DNA of 64,000 bases from Tetragonia tetragonoides (taxonomy: Eukaryota > Streptophyta > Magnoliopsida > Caryophyllales > Aizoaceae). The DNA lies in assembly GCA_038025085.1 (NCBI GenBank), contig CM076153.1:1-64000 (forward strand), in the 5' to 3' direction. The translations under genes were made by a program, and so were the position numbers. Below the pieces are notes generated by a model. That model ran no database searches and was not told the DNA's origin. It saw only the letters and a list, made by a program, of their open reading frames with translations. Each line of letters starts with the position of its first letter. Position 1 is the stretch's first letter. Below, piece after piece: positions 27,801-40,663 of the stretch.

Positions 27801-28527
27801 ATTCATGGATTTTAGTTTTCATCCGATTCGCCTAAAATTTTGCAGGGTCATATAACTCGACAAAATAAGGAACTTTAATTTTTGTGGTACCCTATGAATC
27901 CCTACGAGTAAGGAGTTGCCGGGTCTTGGATTACAGCTCGCGAGAGAAGGCGCCCTAATCATGGATTTTAGTTTTTCATCCGATTGGCCTAAAATTTTCC
28001 AGGGTTATATAAATCGACAAAATAAGCAACTTCAATTCTTATGGTACCCTATGAATCCCTAAGAGTAAGGAGTTGCCGCGTCTTGGATTATAGCTCGCGA
28101 GAGAAGGCGCCCTTTTCATGGATTTTAGTTTTTCATCTGATTGGCCTAAAATTTTACAGGGTCATATAACTCGACAAAATAAGCATTTTTATACCTTGTG
28201 GTACCCTATGAATCCCTACGAGTAAGGAGTTGCCGCATCTCGGATTACAGCTCGCGAGAGAAGGCGCCCTATTCATGGATTTTAGTTTTTCATCCGATTG
28301 GTCTAAAATTTTGCTGGGTCATATAAATCGACAAAATAACCAACTTTAGTTGTTGTGGTACCCTATGAATCCCAACGAGTAAGGAGTTGCCGCGTCTCGG
28401 ATAACAGCTTGCGAGAGAAGGCGCCCTATTCATGGATTTTAATTTTGGATTCGATTGGCCTAAAATTTGCAGGGTCGTATAACTTGATAAAATAAGCAAA
28501 TTTAATTCTTGTGGTACCCTATGAATC
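24827..28527. repeat. Satellite domain II, distal part
   Basis: Same 157-bp unit but a different subfamily. CATATAACTCGACAAAATAAGC replaces CATATAAATCGAC, and GAATCCCTACGAGTAAGG replaces the two variants of domain I. The change is fairly abrupt near 24826, where one monomer is truncated (GAGTCTCAGTAGCC). About 24 monomers lie before the LTR insertion, with a shortened monomer near 27693. Confidence 0.9.
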
Positions 28528-30361
28528 TGTAATACGTCGTATTATTATTCATTTTAGAATAATAATTACTTAAAAAGAAAATGCAAAATTCGTATTAAAT
28601 AATTAATTGGGCTCATAAATGTTTTGAGTGCCTAATTAATATTGGGTTTTGGACCTAAGTAAATTAATTGGGCAAAATAAATGAAAGGAATTTGGCTTGA
28701 TTATTTTCGAATTGGCCGAAAATAATCAAGGCCTAATCAAGGCCATTATTTTCGGCCAAGAGCCAAAAATATGGGCAAGAAACCAATTTTTATTTTCAAA
28801 AATTTTGTTTCCTAGAATCTTGGTTAGTGGAGGGAAGTTAGGAGAGGTTTTAGGAAACAATAAGTTGAGTTAAGGAAGGAGTGTATTTGGGCTACTAAAT
28901 ACACTCAGCTTCCAAATTTAACTGACTCTTTACCAAATCAAAAAAAAAACGCTCTCTCTCTCTTCACTCACACGGCCGAAATTCAAAGAGCAAAAAGAAG
29001 GAGAAAAATCTTCACTTCTCACAATTCATCTTTGCTCAGTTTTAATCCTTGATTTCCAAGTGTTATAAATTTGTTTCCTTTGATTATTAAAAGCTTTTAG
29101 ATTCAATTCAAGTATGAGTTTATGAACCCTAGTTTTTGTATGAGTAAACCCTAATTTAGTTTTGCCTAGGGTTTGCTAGATTCTATAAATTTTGCATGAT
29201 AGGATCAGTATTCGGGTTTGGTTTGTTGTTTTAATGAAATTGAATCAAGTTTGAGTTCAAAAGGTTAGATATTTGTAATTTAATTAAATCTGGAAATTTA
29301 TTAAATTGTGGATTTAATTAGATTAGGGTTTGTTAAAATTGACTAACAAAAAAAAACAAAAGGAATGAAACCGTGAGGCACGGTTGAACCGTAGCCGCCT
29401 GCCGTGGCTGTAGCCGGTGGCCAGCCACCAGCGGGTCTGCTGGTGGTGGGGCTCGCTGGTGGTAGTGATGGTGATGTTGTTTTAGGTGTTGACTTGTTTG
29501 GCTTATTGACTTGTTTTAGGGTTTTTGAAAAGTTTCCTAATTTGGTTTATGTAAATTGTATTTTTGGAAACTTTGAGCATGCATGAGTACTGAAATTTCC
29601 ATCAACTTAATTAATTAAAGTAAGGGTACTAAATCATCTTTAAAGTTTAATAAAGTGGTTTAGAAGTCAAGGTACTGACTATTGTTGTGTTGTGGACTTG
29701 TTAGGACCCGTTGACCGCGCTTGAAACTTAAGGAGCTTACGTTATTGATTGTTGTGATTGCCTTACTCTAAATGTAGTTTATGTTTAGATGAATTATGTA
29801 ATCTCTTTGTCATAATTCATATCTATTGGGATTTGTATTCATTTGTCTAGTATTGGATTGAGGTTGTGAATTCATATTTGGACTTGTGAATATTTTGAGA
29901 AGGGATAATTGACGTTTATTTCCTTGTGATGATTCGTATAGAATTATATGATAGTGAATGTATGTATAATGTTGGAAATTCACTTTGTGTAGCAATGTCT
30001 ACTTGTTATTATTCATGTGAGGAGATGCATGTTTTATTATTGGTTATTGAACGAAAATTATGTTAATAATTGATCAATTGGATTATAGCTCGGAATTGCT
30101 ATTTTTGTATCATGTTAGTAAGCATGTGGATCATGTTAGAAGCATGTTACTTCAATAAGTTGATATGAACTTTGACTATTGAGCTAGGTGGTTTTGGATT
30201 AAGGCCTAGATGCCCTTTCATGTAAAATGCCATCGGAAATTGTAACCATAATCTGTTACTTGAGTGTCAAGATTATGTGAATTACTTGTTATGTGATCAC
30301 CATATTAAATTGAAATGAGAGTTAAGAATTCTTTGGTAATGGATCCACCGAAGAATGTTTG
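28528..30361 (+). mobile_element. LTR fragment (Ty3/Gypsy-like), 3'-truncated, inserted in satellite
   Basis: Non-satellite DNA starting TGTAATACGTCGTATTATTA, close to the start of the complete LTR at 38595 (TGTAATACCCCGTATATTT). Both go straight into an AT-rich stem-forming segment and then into long, non-coding, TGTTAT-rich sequence typical of plant Gypsy LTRs. The expected GGGTGTTACA end and a 5-bp target duplication are absent. The satellite resumes at 30362 in GGTAAGGAGTTGCC, having lost about 7 bp relative to a complete monomer. I infer an LTR insertion followed by a deletion of its 3' end. A GC-rich patch at 29380-29465 gives a 60-codon open frame that I do not consider a gene. Confidence 0.65.
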
Positions 30362-32790
30362 GTAAGGAGTTGCCGCGTCTCGAATTACAGCTCGCAAGAG
30401 AAGGCGCCCTAGTCATGGATTTTTAGTTTTTCATCCGATTGGCCTAAACTTTTGCAGGGTAATATAACTCGACAAAATAAGCAACTTTAATTCTTGTGGT
30501 ACCCTATGAGTAAGGAGTTGCCGGGTCTCGGATTACAGCTCGCGAGAGAAGGCGCCCTATTCATGGATTTTAGTTTTTCATCCGATTGGCCTAAAGTTTT
30601 GCAGGTTCATATAACTCGACAAAATAAGCAAGTTTAATTCTTTTGGTACCCTATGAATCCCTACGATTAAGGAGTTGCCGCGTCTCGTGTTACAGCTCGC
30701 GACAGAAGGTGCCCAAATCATGGATTTTAGTTTTTCTTCCGATTGGCCTAAAATTTTGCAGAGTCATATAAATCAACAAAATAAGCAACTTTAATTCTTG
30801 TGGTACCCTATGAATCCCAAAGAGTAAGGAGTTGCCGCATCTCCGATTACAGCTCGCGAGAGATGATGCCCTATTCATGGATTTTATTTTTTCATTCGAT
30901 TGGCCTAAAAATTTGCAGGGTCATATAACTCGACAAAATGAGAAACTTTATATCTTGTGGTACCCTATGAATCCCTACGAGTAAGGAGTTGCCACGTCTC
31001 GGATTACAGCTCGCGAGAGAAGGCGCCCTATTCATGGATTTTAGTTTTTCATCCGATTGGCCTAAAATTTTGCAGGGTCATATAACGCGACAATATAAGC
31101 AACTTTAATTCTTGTGGTACCCTATAAATCCCTACGAGTAAGGAGTTGTTGCGTCTAGGATTACAGCTCGTGAGAGAAGGCGCCCTATTCATGGATTTTA
31201 GTTTTTCATCCGATTTGCCTAAAAATTTGCAGGGTCATATAACTCGACAAATTAAGAAACTTTAATTCTTGTGCTACCCTATGAATCCATACGAGTAAGG
31301 AGTTGCCGCGTCACGAATTACACCTCGCGAGAGAAGGCGCCCTATTTATGAATTTTAGTTTTTCATCCGATTGGCCTAAAATTTTACAGGGTCATATAAC
31401 TCGACAAAAAAACAACTTTAATTCTTGTGGTACCCTATGAATCCCTACGAGTAAGGAGTTGTCGGGTCTCGGATTACAGCTCGCGAGTGAAGGCGCCATA
31501 TTCACGGATTTTAGTTTTTCATCCGATTGGCCTAAACTTTTGCAGTGTCATATAACTCGACAAAATAAGCAACTTTAATTCTTGTGGTACCCTATGAATC
31601 CCTACAAGTAAGGAGTTGCCGCGTCTCGGGTTAAAGCTCGCGAGAGAAGGCGCCCTAATCATGGATTTTAGTTTTTCATTCGATTGGCATAAAATTTTGC
31701 AGATTCATATAACTCGACAAAATAAGCAACTTTAATTCTTGTGGTATCCTATGAATCTCTAGGAGTAAGGAGTTGCCGCGTCTCGCATTACAGATCGCGA
31801 GAGAAGGAGCCCTATTCATGGATTTTAGTTTTTCATCCGATTGGCCTAAAATTTTGCAGGGTCATATAACTCGAAAAAAGAAAAGCAACTTTAGTTCTTT
31901 GGTACCCTATGAACCCCTACGTGTAAGGAGTTATTGCGTCTAGGATTACAGCTCGCAAGAGAAGGCGCCCTATTCATAGATTTTTGTTTTTCATCCGATT
32001 GGCCTAAAATTTTGCAGGGTCATATAACTTGACAAAATAAGCAACTTTACTTCTTGTGGTACCCTATGAATTCCTACGAGTAAAGAGTTGTCGCGTCTCG
32101 GATTACACCTCGCAAGAGAAGGCGCCCTATTCATGGATTTTAGTTTTTCATCCGATTGGCCTAAACTTTTGCAGGTTCATATAACTCGACAAAATAAGCA
32201 ATTTTAATTCTTGTAGTACCCTATGAATCCCTATGAGTAAGGAGTTGTCGGGTCTCGGATTACAGCTCGCGAGAGAACACGCCCTATTCATGGATTTTAG
32301 TTTTCCATCCGATTGGCCTAAAATTTTGCAGGGTCATATAACTCGACAAAATAAGCAACTTTAATTCTTGTGGTACCCTATGAATCCCTACGAGTAAGGA
32401 GTTATCGCGTCTCGAGTTTAGCTCGCGAGAGAAGGCGCCCTAATCATGGATTTTAGTTTTTCATCTGATTGGCCTAAAATTTTGCAGCGTCATATAACTC
32501 TACAAAATAAGCAACTTTAATACAAAATAAGCAACTTTAATTCTTGTGGTACCCTATGAATCCCTACGAGTAAGGAGTTGTGCCGTCTCGGATTTCACCT
32601 CGCGATTCATGGATTTTAGTTTTTCACCCGATTGGCCTCAAACTTTGCAGGGTCATATAACTCAACAAAATAAGAAACTCTAATTCTTGTGGTACCCTAT
32701 GAATCGCTACGAGTGTGGAGTTGTCGTGTCTCGGATTACAGCTCACAAGAGAAGGCACCATATTCATGGATTTCAGTTTTTCACACGATT
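30362..32790. repeat. Satellite domain II, proximal part
   Basis: Continuation of the CATATAACTCGAC subfamily on the inner side of the LTR insertion, about 15 monomers. One monomer carries a 20-bp local tandem duplication of ACAAAATAAGCAACTTTAAT (about 32503-32541). Another near 32600 lacks most of the CGCGAGAGAAGGCGCC segment. Confidence 0.9.
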
Positions 32791-35700
32791 AGCCGAAAAT
32801 TTTGCAGGTCATATAACTCGACAAAATAAGAAACTTTAATTCTTGTGATACACAATAGAACCCTACGAGTCACGGATTTGAGCTCAAGAAAAAAGGCACC
32901 CTATTCATGGATTTTAGTTTTTCATCCGATTGGCCTAAAAATTTTCAGGATCATATAACTCGATTAAATAAGCAACTTTAATTCTTGGGGTACCCTATGA
33001 ATCCCTACGAGTAAGGAGTTGTCACGTCTCAGATTAATGCTCACGAGAAAAGACACCCTATTCATGATTTTTGTTTAACATCCGATTGGCGTAATAATTT
33101 TCAGTGGTCATTTAACTTGACAAAATAAGCAACTTTAATTCTTGTGGTACCCTATTAATTCCTACGAGTAAGTAGTGTCCGCGTCTCGGATTACAGCTCA
33201 CGAGAGAAGACATTCTATTCATGGATTTTAGTTTTTCATTCGATTGGCCTAAAATTTTGCAGGGTCATATAACTCGACCAAATAAGCAACTTTAATTCTT
33301 GTGGTATCGTATGAAGCCCTACAAGTAAAGAGTTGTCGCGTCTCGAATTACAACTCACGAGAGAATGCACCCTATTCATTATTTTTCGTCATCCGATTGG
33401 CCTATAATTTTGCAGGGTCATATAACTCGACAAAATAAGCAAGTTTAATTCTTTTGGTACCCCATGAATCCCTGCCGCGACTCAGATTACAACTCACGAG
33501 AGAAGGCACCCTATTCATGTCGATTTAGTTTTTCATCCGATTGGCCCAAAACTTAGCAGGGGCATATAACTCGAGAAAATAAGCAACTTTAGTATTTTTT
33601 TGTACCCATTGAATCTCTACGAGTAAGGAGTTACTGCATCTCGGATTAGAGCTCACGATAGATGGCACCCTATTCATGAATTTTAATTATTTATCTGATT
33701 GGGCCAAAATTTGGCAGGGGCATATATCTCGTTAATATAAGCAACTTTAATACTTGTGGCACCCTTTCAATCCTTACGAGTAAGAAGTGTCGCGACTGTG
33801 ATTACAGCTCACGAACGAATGCACACTATTCATGGATTTTAGTTTTTCATCTTATTGGCTCAAGTTTTAGCCTGGCATATAACTCGACAAAATAAGCAAC
33901 TTTAATACTTGTGGCTCCCTTTGAATCCCTACGATTAAGGAACTACCGCATTTCGGATAACATCTCACGGGAGAAGGCAACCTATTCATGTTGATTTAGT
34001 TTTTCTTTTGATTGGCCCAAAATTTTGCGGGGGCGTATAACTTGACAAAATAAGAAACTTTAATTCTTGTGGTACCCTATGAATCCCTTGGCGTAAGGAG
34101 TTGCTGAATCTCGAATTACAGCTCATAAGAGAAGGCACCCTATTCATGGATTTTCGTTTTTCATCTGATTACCCTACACATTTGCAAGGGCATATAACTC
34201 GACAACCTAAGCAACTTTAACACTTGTGACACCCTTTGAATCCCTACGAGGAAAGAGTTACCGCATCTCGGGTTACAACTCACGAGAGAAGGCTCCCTAT
34301 TCATTGATTTTAGTTTTTCATCTGATTGGCCCAAAATTTTGTAGTGACATATAACTCGACAAAATAAGCAATTTTAAGTCTTTGTGGTACCCTATAAATC
34401 CCTACGCGTAAGGAGTTGCCGCGTCTCGAATTACAGGTCACGAGAGAAGACACCCTATTCATGGATTATAGTTTTTCGTCCGATTGGCCTAAAATTTTGC
34501 AGGGGCATGTAACTTGACAAAATAAGCAACTTTAATACTCGTGGCACCCTTTGGTCCCTACGAGTAAGGAGTTGTCGCATATCGGATTACACCTTACGAG
34601 ACAAGGCGCCTTATTAATGGATTTTAGTTTTTCATCTGGTTGGCCCAATATTTTGCATGGGCATAAGACTTGACAAAATAAGCAACTTTAATAATTTTTG
34701 CACCCTTTCAATCTTTACGAGTAAGGAGTTACCGCGTGTCGGGTTACAGCTCACAAGAGATGGCACCCTATTCATGGATTTTAGTTTTTCATCTAAATTG
34801 CCCAAAACTTTGTTGGGGTATATAACTCAACAAAATAAGCAACTTTAATACTTGTTGCACTCTTTGAATCCCTACGAGTAAGGAGTAACCGCGTTTCGGT
34901 GTACAGCTCACGAGAGAATGCACCATATTCATGGATTTTAGTTTGTCATCTGATTAACCCAAAATTTGGCAGGGGCATATAACTAGACAAATTAAGCAAC
35001 TTTAATATTTGCGGCACCCATTGAATCTATCACTACCAATAATGAGTTGTCGCTTCTCGGATTACAGCTCATGAGAGAAGGCACCCTATTCATGGATTTT
35101 AGTTTTTCATCTAATTGGCCCAAATTTTTGCAGGGGCATATAACTCGACAAAATAAAGCTAATTTAATACTTGTGGCACCCTTTGAATCCCTACAAGTAA
35201 GGAGCTACCGCGTCTCAGATTACAGCTCACGGGAGAAGGAACCCTATTCATGGATTTTAGTTTTTCATCTGATTGGCCCAAATTTTGCAGGGGCATATAA
35301 CTCCACAAAATAAGCAACTTTAATACTTGTGGTACCCTATGAATCCCTACGCGTAAAGAGTTTCCACGTCTCGGATTACAACTCACGAGAGAATACCCCC
35401 TTTTCACGGATTTTAGTTTTTCATCTATTTGGGCCAATATTTGGCAGGGGCATATAACTCGACAAAATAAGCAATTTTAATACTTCTGTTACCCTATGAA
35501 TCCCTTCTCGTAAGGGGTTGCCGCGTCTCGGACTACAACTCATGAGAGAAGGCATCCTATTCATGTTGATTTAGTTTTTCATCTGATTCGCCCAAATTTA
35601 ACTCAAACAAATAAGCAACTTTCGTAAAAGCGGCATCCTCTGGATCTCTACGAGTAAGGAGTTGTCGTCTCTCGAATTTTAGTCCACGTGAGAAGGCACT

Positions 35701-37085
35701 CTGTTCATGAATTTTGATTTTTCATCTTGTTGGCTTGAAATATTGCAGGACATATGACTTGATAAAACAAGAAACCTTCATAACGGTGGTGTCTCGAATT
35801 ATAACTCGTGAGAGATTGCTGCGTCTCGAATCATAACTCACGAAAGATTTTACCCTGTTCATGGATTTTGATTTTGATTTTGATCTGATTGGACCCAAAT
35901 GTTAAGGGCATATAAATCATCAAAATAAACAACTTTTATAAATGCGGCACCCTCTGGATCCGTACGTGTAAAGATTTTCTACGTCTCGAATTAGCTCACT
36001 CGAGATCCCACCCTGTACATGGATTTTGATTTTTCATCTAATTGACCCCAAATTTGGCAGGGGCATATACCTAAAGAAGATAAGCAACTTCCATAACTGC
36101 GGCACTCTATGAATCCCTACGAGTAAGGAGTTGCCATCTATCAAATGATAGCCCACGCTAGAAAGCTGCTTGTTCATTAATTTTGATTTTTCATCTAATT
36201 GGCCCCAAATTTGGCAAAGGACATCTAACTAAAAATAAAAGCAACTTTTATAACTAAGACATCCTCTGAATCCCTACAAGTATGGAGTTATCGCCTCTCA
36301 AATTATAACACTCGCGAGATTTCACCCTTATGGATTTTGCTTTTTCATCAGTATGTAGAGCTGTCAAAATTTGATCCGACTCGAAACCCGACCCGAACCC
36401 GACCCGTAAAAACCGATGGAAAACCAACCTAACAGCTCGAAAGCCAAGTAAAAGTTTACATAGAAAAGCATTAAAACCGGGGCAAATGAGATTAATCGAC
36501 CCGAACCCGACCCGAACCCGCTAAAATAGGCATAAAAAGGGGCCAAACCCAAAAACCCGATCCGAACCCGACCGGAAAAAACTGGCTTCATATCTTGAAA
36601 GTTCATTAAGAGTTTGTATACAAACATACTTTAACTGGGAAAAATGAGTTCGACCCGACCTGACCGACCCGTTTGACAGCTCTATCTGTATGGCCCAAAA
36701 TTTGACGGCCATATAACTCAAAATAAAATAATCAACATTCATAAAAGAGGCACCCTCTGAGTCCCAACGAGTAAGGAGTTGTCGCCTCTCAAATTATAGC
36801 TCACACAGAAGGCACCCCTATTCATGGATTTTGATTTTTCATCTGATTGACCCAAAATCTGGGGGCATATCAAAATAAGCAACTTTGATAACTGTGACAC
36901 CCTCTTAAACCCTACGAGTAAGGAGCAGTTGCGTCTCGAATTATAGCTCATGAGAGATTGCACCATATTCATGGATTTTGCTTTTCCATCTGATTAGCGC
37001 CAAATTTGACATATAAATCGACAAAATAAGCAACTTTCACAACGTAGGCACTATGTGAATCCCTATGAGTAAGTAGTTTCTGAAT
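32790..37085. repeat. Satellite domain III, degenerate proximal end
   Basis: About 25 diverged monomers. The GC islands are eroded: CTCGCGAG has mostly become CTCACGAG and GGCGCC has become GGCACC, as CpG deamination would give. Other shared changes include AGGGGCATATAACTCG, ACTTGTGGCACCC and GATTGGCCCAAAATTTTG. Monomers become hard to recognise after about 35600, and the array ends near 37085. The hAT MITE at 36356-36684 lies inside this domain. Confidence 0.88.
36356..36684. mobile_element. hAT-type MITE inside the satellite
   Basis: A 329-bp element with perfect 13-bp terminal inverted repeats TAGAGCTGTCAAA (36356-36368 and complement 36672-36684). Flanks TCAGTATG (36348-36355) and TCTGTATG (36685-36692) form an 8-bp duplication with one mismatch, and the flank together reconstructs an ordinary satellite monomer. 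The interior is GACCCGAACCCGACCC-rich, as in other plant hAT MITEs. No coding capacity. Confidence 0.9.
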
Positions 37086-38589
37086 CCGGGAGAGAGTATA
37101 GTTGTGTTCTTAATGCTCTTAAATTAGCTTAATTCCACGAAAATAGGAATTTAGTTATCTTAAGTGTATCATTTAACTTAGTATTTGGAATCGACAGCTC
37201 CTTGTGTTTCGATATTTTATTACAACTATATACCCATGCGCTTGCAGGTGTATCAGCACCACATCGCACAAGACATCCCTATGAGACATGGGAGGCCCTC
37301 GGGGTAGAATATCAAGTCTCTGATAGGCTTGTAAGGGCATTTTACGGGACACCAATCTAAGGGCCGAAATATCTAAAACATGCGTAAAATCGGATTTTCG
37401 GGACTTAGATGATCGTCTAGGTTAGCAAAGGTGCTCTATGGTCACGATAGACCCCGGAGAATTTTGGGCAAAAACGAAAACCAGGGCCTAGGAAGCCAAA
37501 AATCGAAGTGTATATTCCACCTTTTTTGGCTTCAAGGAGGCCCCGAAAGAAAACGTGGATATTTTCGCACAACACTAGACGTGACACCCCTAAAGGACAT
37601 GAGAGGACCCAAAAACGGTTATCGCTCCCCCTACTAAGCTTGTAATGGCGTTCTTAATGTAAGCATCGAAACACACAAAGCATATGTGAAATCGAGGTTA
37701 AATATGGGGATTAAAGAAGATGGCCTCAAATTTAAAGGTACGAGTTATGCGCTTAACTATACCTACAAGATAGTATTTTGGTTACACAAAATTACATGAA
37801 GAATACCTCTTTTGGCCTTTAAAGGCTAAAATTCGAAAATAAATAAGCGTTACAACTTTTAATTCTTAAGTAGTCTACTAAAATAACTTTATGAACTATA
37901 AAAGTAAATTTCACATATTCAAATACTTACCCTCAAATATATAAACATAAACAATATTTCAACCTCGAAATAACTATGAAAATATAAGATTTAACTTTCC
38001 AAAAAAATAATACCTCATATATACATGTGTTAAATATATTTTAAATTATAAAAATATCAAGGTATTACAATTCATAAACATGTAGGGGGATAACATCAAT
38101 ACAAATACAACCTTTTGTATATAAGACACTCAAAGTATATCAACATGATCAATAAAACTATAAAATAAATAAAAGAGAGTAATGATATTAGAATAGCTTG
38201 TTTTAGTTGAAATTTGGATTGAGTCACGTTGGGCACATTTCGTGGAGACGAAAGCCCCTTCTACATGAGTTTTTAATTGATTGTCATGTCATTCTCCACC
38301 TCAAATACAACAACCCGACGAGAGCTATAGGTGCAATACTAGAAAATGAATCACCAAATTATTATTTTTTAATCTTTTTTGTTTTATGGTGGTAACTAAC
38401 AAGATGGTTCCAAACTTCCCAACCCTTTGAAAAGGGTAAAGGAATCCCAAACTGCATGAAACAACCCTTATAGGGCGAAAGATGGAGATAGAGCCGCTAC
38501 TTCCAACCCCAATTCTCTACCAGTATCAATCATAGTATCCCTGGATTCCTATTGAAAGAGAAAGACAAGTAAAATGAAATATGAAGTGA
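37086..38589. other. AT-rich intergenic DNA with a diverged tandem duplication
   Basis: No gene is supported. Two related stretches about 310 bp apart share landmarks in the same order. Around 37270 there is ACATCCCTATGAGACATGGGAGG, then AGGCTTGTAAGGGC, then ATGCGTAAAATCG. Around 37580 there is ACACCCCTAAAGGACATGAGAGG, then AAGCTTGTAATGGC, then ATATGTGAAATCG. This may be the relic of a second satellite. From about 37750 the DNA is AT-rich and featureless. Confidence 0.45.
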
Positions 38590-40438
38590 TAATGTGTAAT
38601 ACCCCGTATATTTAAATTATTTTCCTAAAATAATTTATTATTTTATAAGGTGTTATTTCTTCCATTTTTGGATTTAGGTGTATTTATTTTGCCTTTTAAG
38701 AAAAAGAAAAGAGAAGAAGAAATTAGAGTTGTGTAAACCGACTTGGTTTCTCCACCGCTTATTACCCCTCACTTATATCAAGATATCTCTTTCTCTCACA
38801 TGCCCTTATTTTCGAAATAACAAGACTCCACCAGCAACCCATCTCTCTCAAGCACAAACTCCATCACCCACAACAACCATTATCACCGATTCCTCTGCTC
38901 GCGAAATCAGAGCCACCACTGCCATCCCCTTTGTTTCTCTCTCTCTCCGAAAACTTTACTGTTGTTTCCTGGATTGTTCTGCTGGCACTCGGATTTTGCT
39001 GTTGAAGGATCGAGTTTTCTCTCTCCCATTGTTCTGTTTTCTGCGTGAGCCTTCCCCTTCGTTGCCTCTGTCTTGCTGCGGCTAGGTTGATCGAACGTAA
39101 CGACCACCGACCTCCATAGCCGTGGTTGCTCCACCGTGAAGGCCTCCCTTCTTGCCACGAAATTCTGGTTGTTTGGTATTTGCTATAAACCCTAAATTAG
39201 TTTGGGTATTTGTTGATGTAAATTCTGAGTTGGTGTTTATTAATTCTGTTTTTGTTTGGGTTTTATGATTGATTGAAGGATTTGGCTTGCGTAATTGCTT
39301 TGGAAATTGACAAAAGGTAAACCTTTCTAGTCACTTTGGAGTTGGATGTTAATTTCTCTTTTATATGTGAATTGATGCTCTTTGTTGGGTTAATTTGATC
39401 ACTATTGTATTCTGAGTGAATTGCTGTTGTTTGCCCAATAATTGTTAGTTGAATTATTCATGTTCAGTGCTGCATAATTGAGTACTCACAGATTATCATG
39501 TTTATGGGTATATGGTGGCAGGTTAGTGTATATTAGGCTTATGTAGGTGAAGTTAGTTTGAGACTTGTAGTTCTGATTAGAGAATAGTTATTGGTAGACA
39601 ACTGAACTGAGATACACTATTATTTTTGGGAACCCGTGCCATGTGATGAATGTTATGCCAGTATTTACCTGAAAGGGGTAATTGAGATGAGATTATGAGT
39701 TAGCTATGACTATGGATTATGAGAATGAATATGATTTGATAATGATCTTGGTATTGAGGCTCGTAAGTTATTAGCTACCTTAGTTCTAGACGTGTGGGCA
39801 AGTAGCCTAAGACGTTGACTCTTAGGTGTTGAGCAGTATTTTATGAAATTGAGAAATGGTTACATGGTTATGTGAATTGGTCCGAGAGTGGACTTTTGAG
39901 AGCCTGCGGGCTATGTTATGTGTTATGGGACCTATGGCCGAGTTATGAGAATGGTTTTTGCATCTGCGGGTTTTATCGCTAGTTCACTTCCCATATGGTC
40001 GAGACTAGGAGCTAGTGACTGAGAGCGTTTGGCACATACTTTTGGGATTTGAGTTATAGCTAGGAGAGTATCCTAGAATGCAATTAAGACTGTTTTTGGA
40101 GCCTATGTGACTTAAAGGTCATAGTTGACCTGAGCTGATGCTTGATTATCTCTTTATAGCTCTTTGATTTATATCGAATTATGAATCTATGTTTGGTAGA
40201 ATGTTTCGTTACTTGGTTGCTTTCTGTGATACGTGTGTGTGCGTCCATTTTTCTTCAATGGTGGACCTATGATGAATCCATACGAAATTCGTTTGCATGG
40301 GGGAGTAGATTGGAATATTTGCAGGTTAATTGTTCGTGAGGATCTCTTGTGCTAGTTGGACAGTTGGACTCAAAGCTGTCAAGAAATTTATTGTCTTTTC
40401 CATTTATTTTCATTTGATGTAATAAAGAGATTGACTAA

Positions 40439-40663
40439 GGACTGGGTGAGAGGGACGACCGAGACCCTCAGTCTCTTCTTCGTGATCTTGATTTTCGGGT
40501 TGTTGGTACTTCAGGTCAGGTAGCTAATGTCCAGGTGTCTCCAAGGGGACCTTCCTCTCGGAGAAACAGGGTTGGTATTAGGGAGCTTAGGGGTCTTGTG
40601 ACGACCCTTAATTATGGGGAAGGGGGGAGTCGTAGGTCTAGGGGTATCGGTGGTTTTAGATGA
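40439..40663 (+). pseudogene. LINE ORF1, C-terminal remnant
   Basis: An open frame of 74 codons starts at the 5' truncation point and ends TTT AGA TGA at 40661-40663. It is basic and Ser/Gly/Arg-rich at the end (SRRSRGIGGFR), as expected for the nucleic-acid-binding tail of plant L1 ORF1 proteins. Its TGA overlaps the ORF2 ATG as ATGA (40660-40663). The assignment rests on position and composition; the diagnostic N-terminal domain and zinc knuckle are lost by truncation. Confidence 0.6.

Noticed and set aside
29404..29586. Glycine/valine-rich 60-codon frame
   Set aside because: Product of a GC-rich patch inside the LTR fragment.
36364..36742. Minus-strand open frames of 73-87 codons
   Set aside because: They fall in the hAT MITE and flanking satellite and reflect CCCGAACCCG repeats.
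38678..39158. 135-codon + and 83-codon minus open frames
   Set aside because: They lie within the solo LTR and have no recognisable domain; composition is CT-rich LTR leader.
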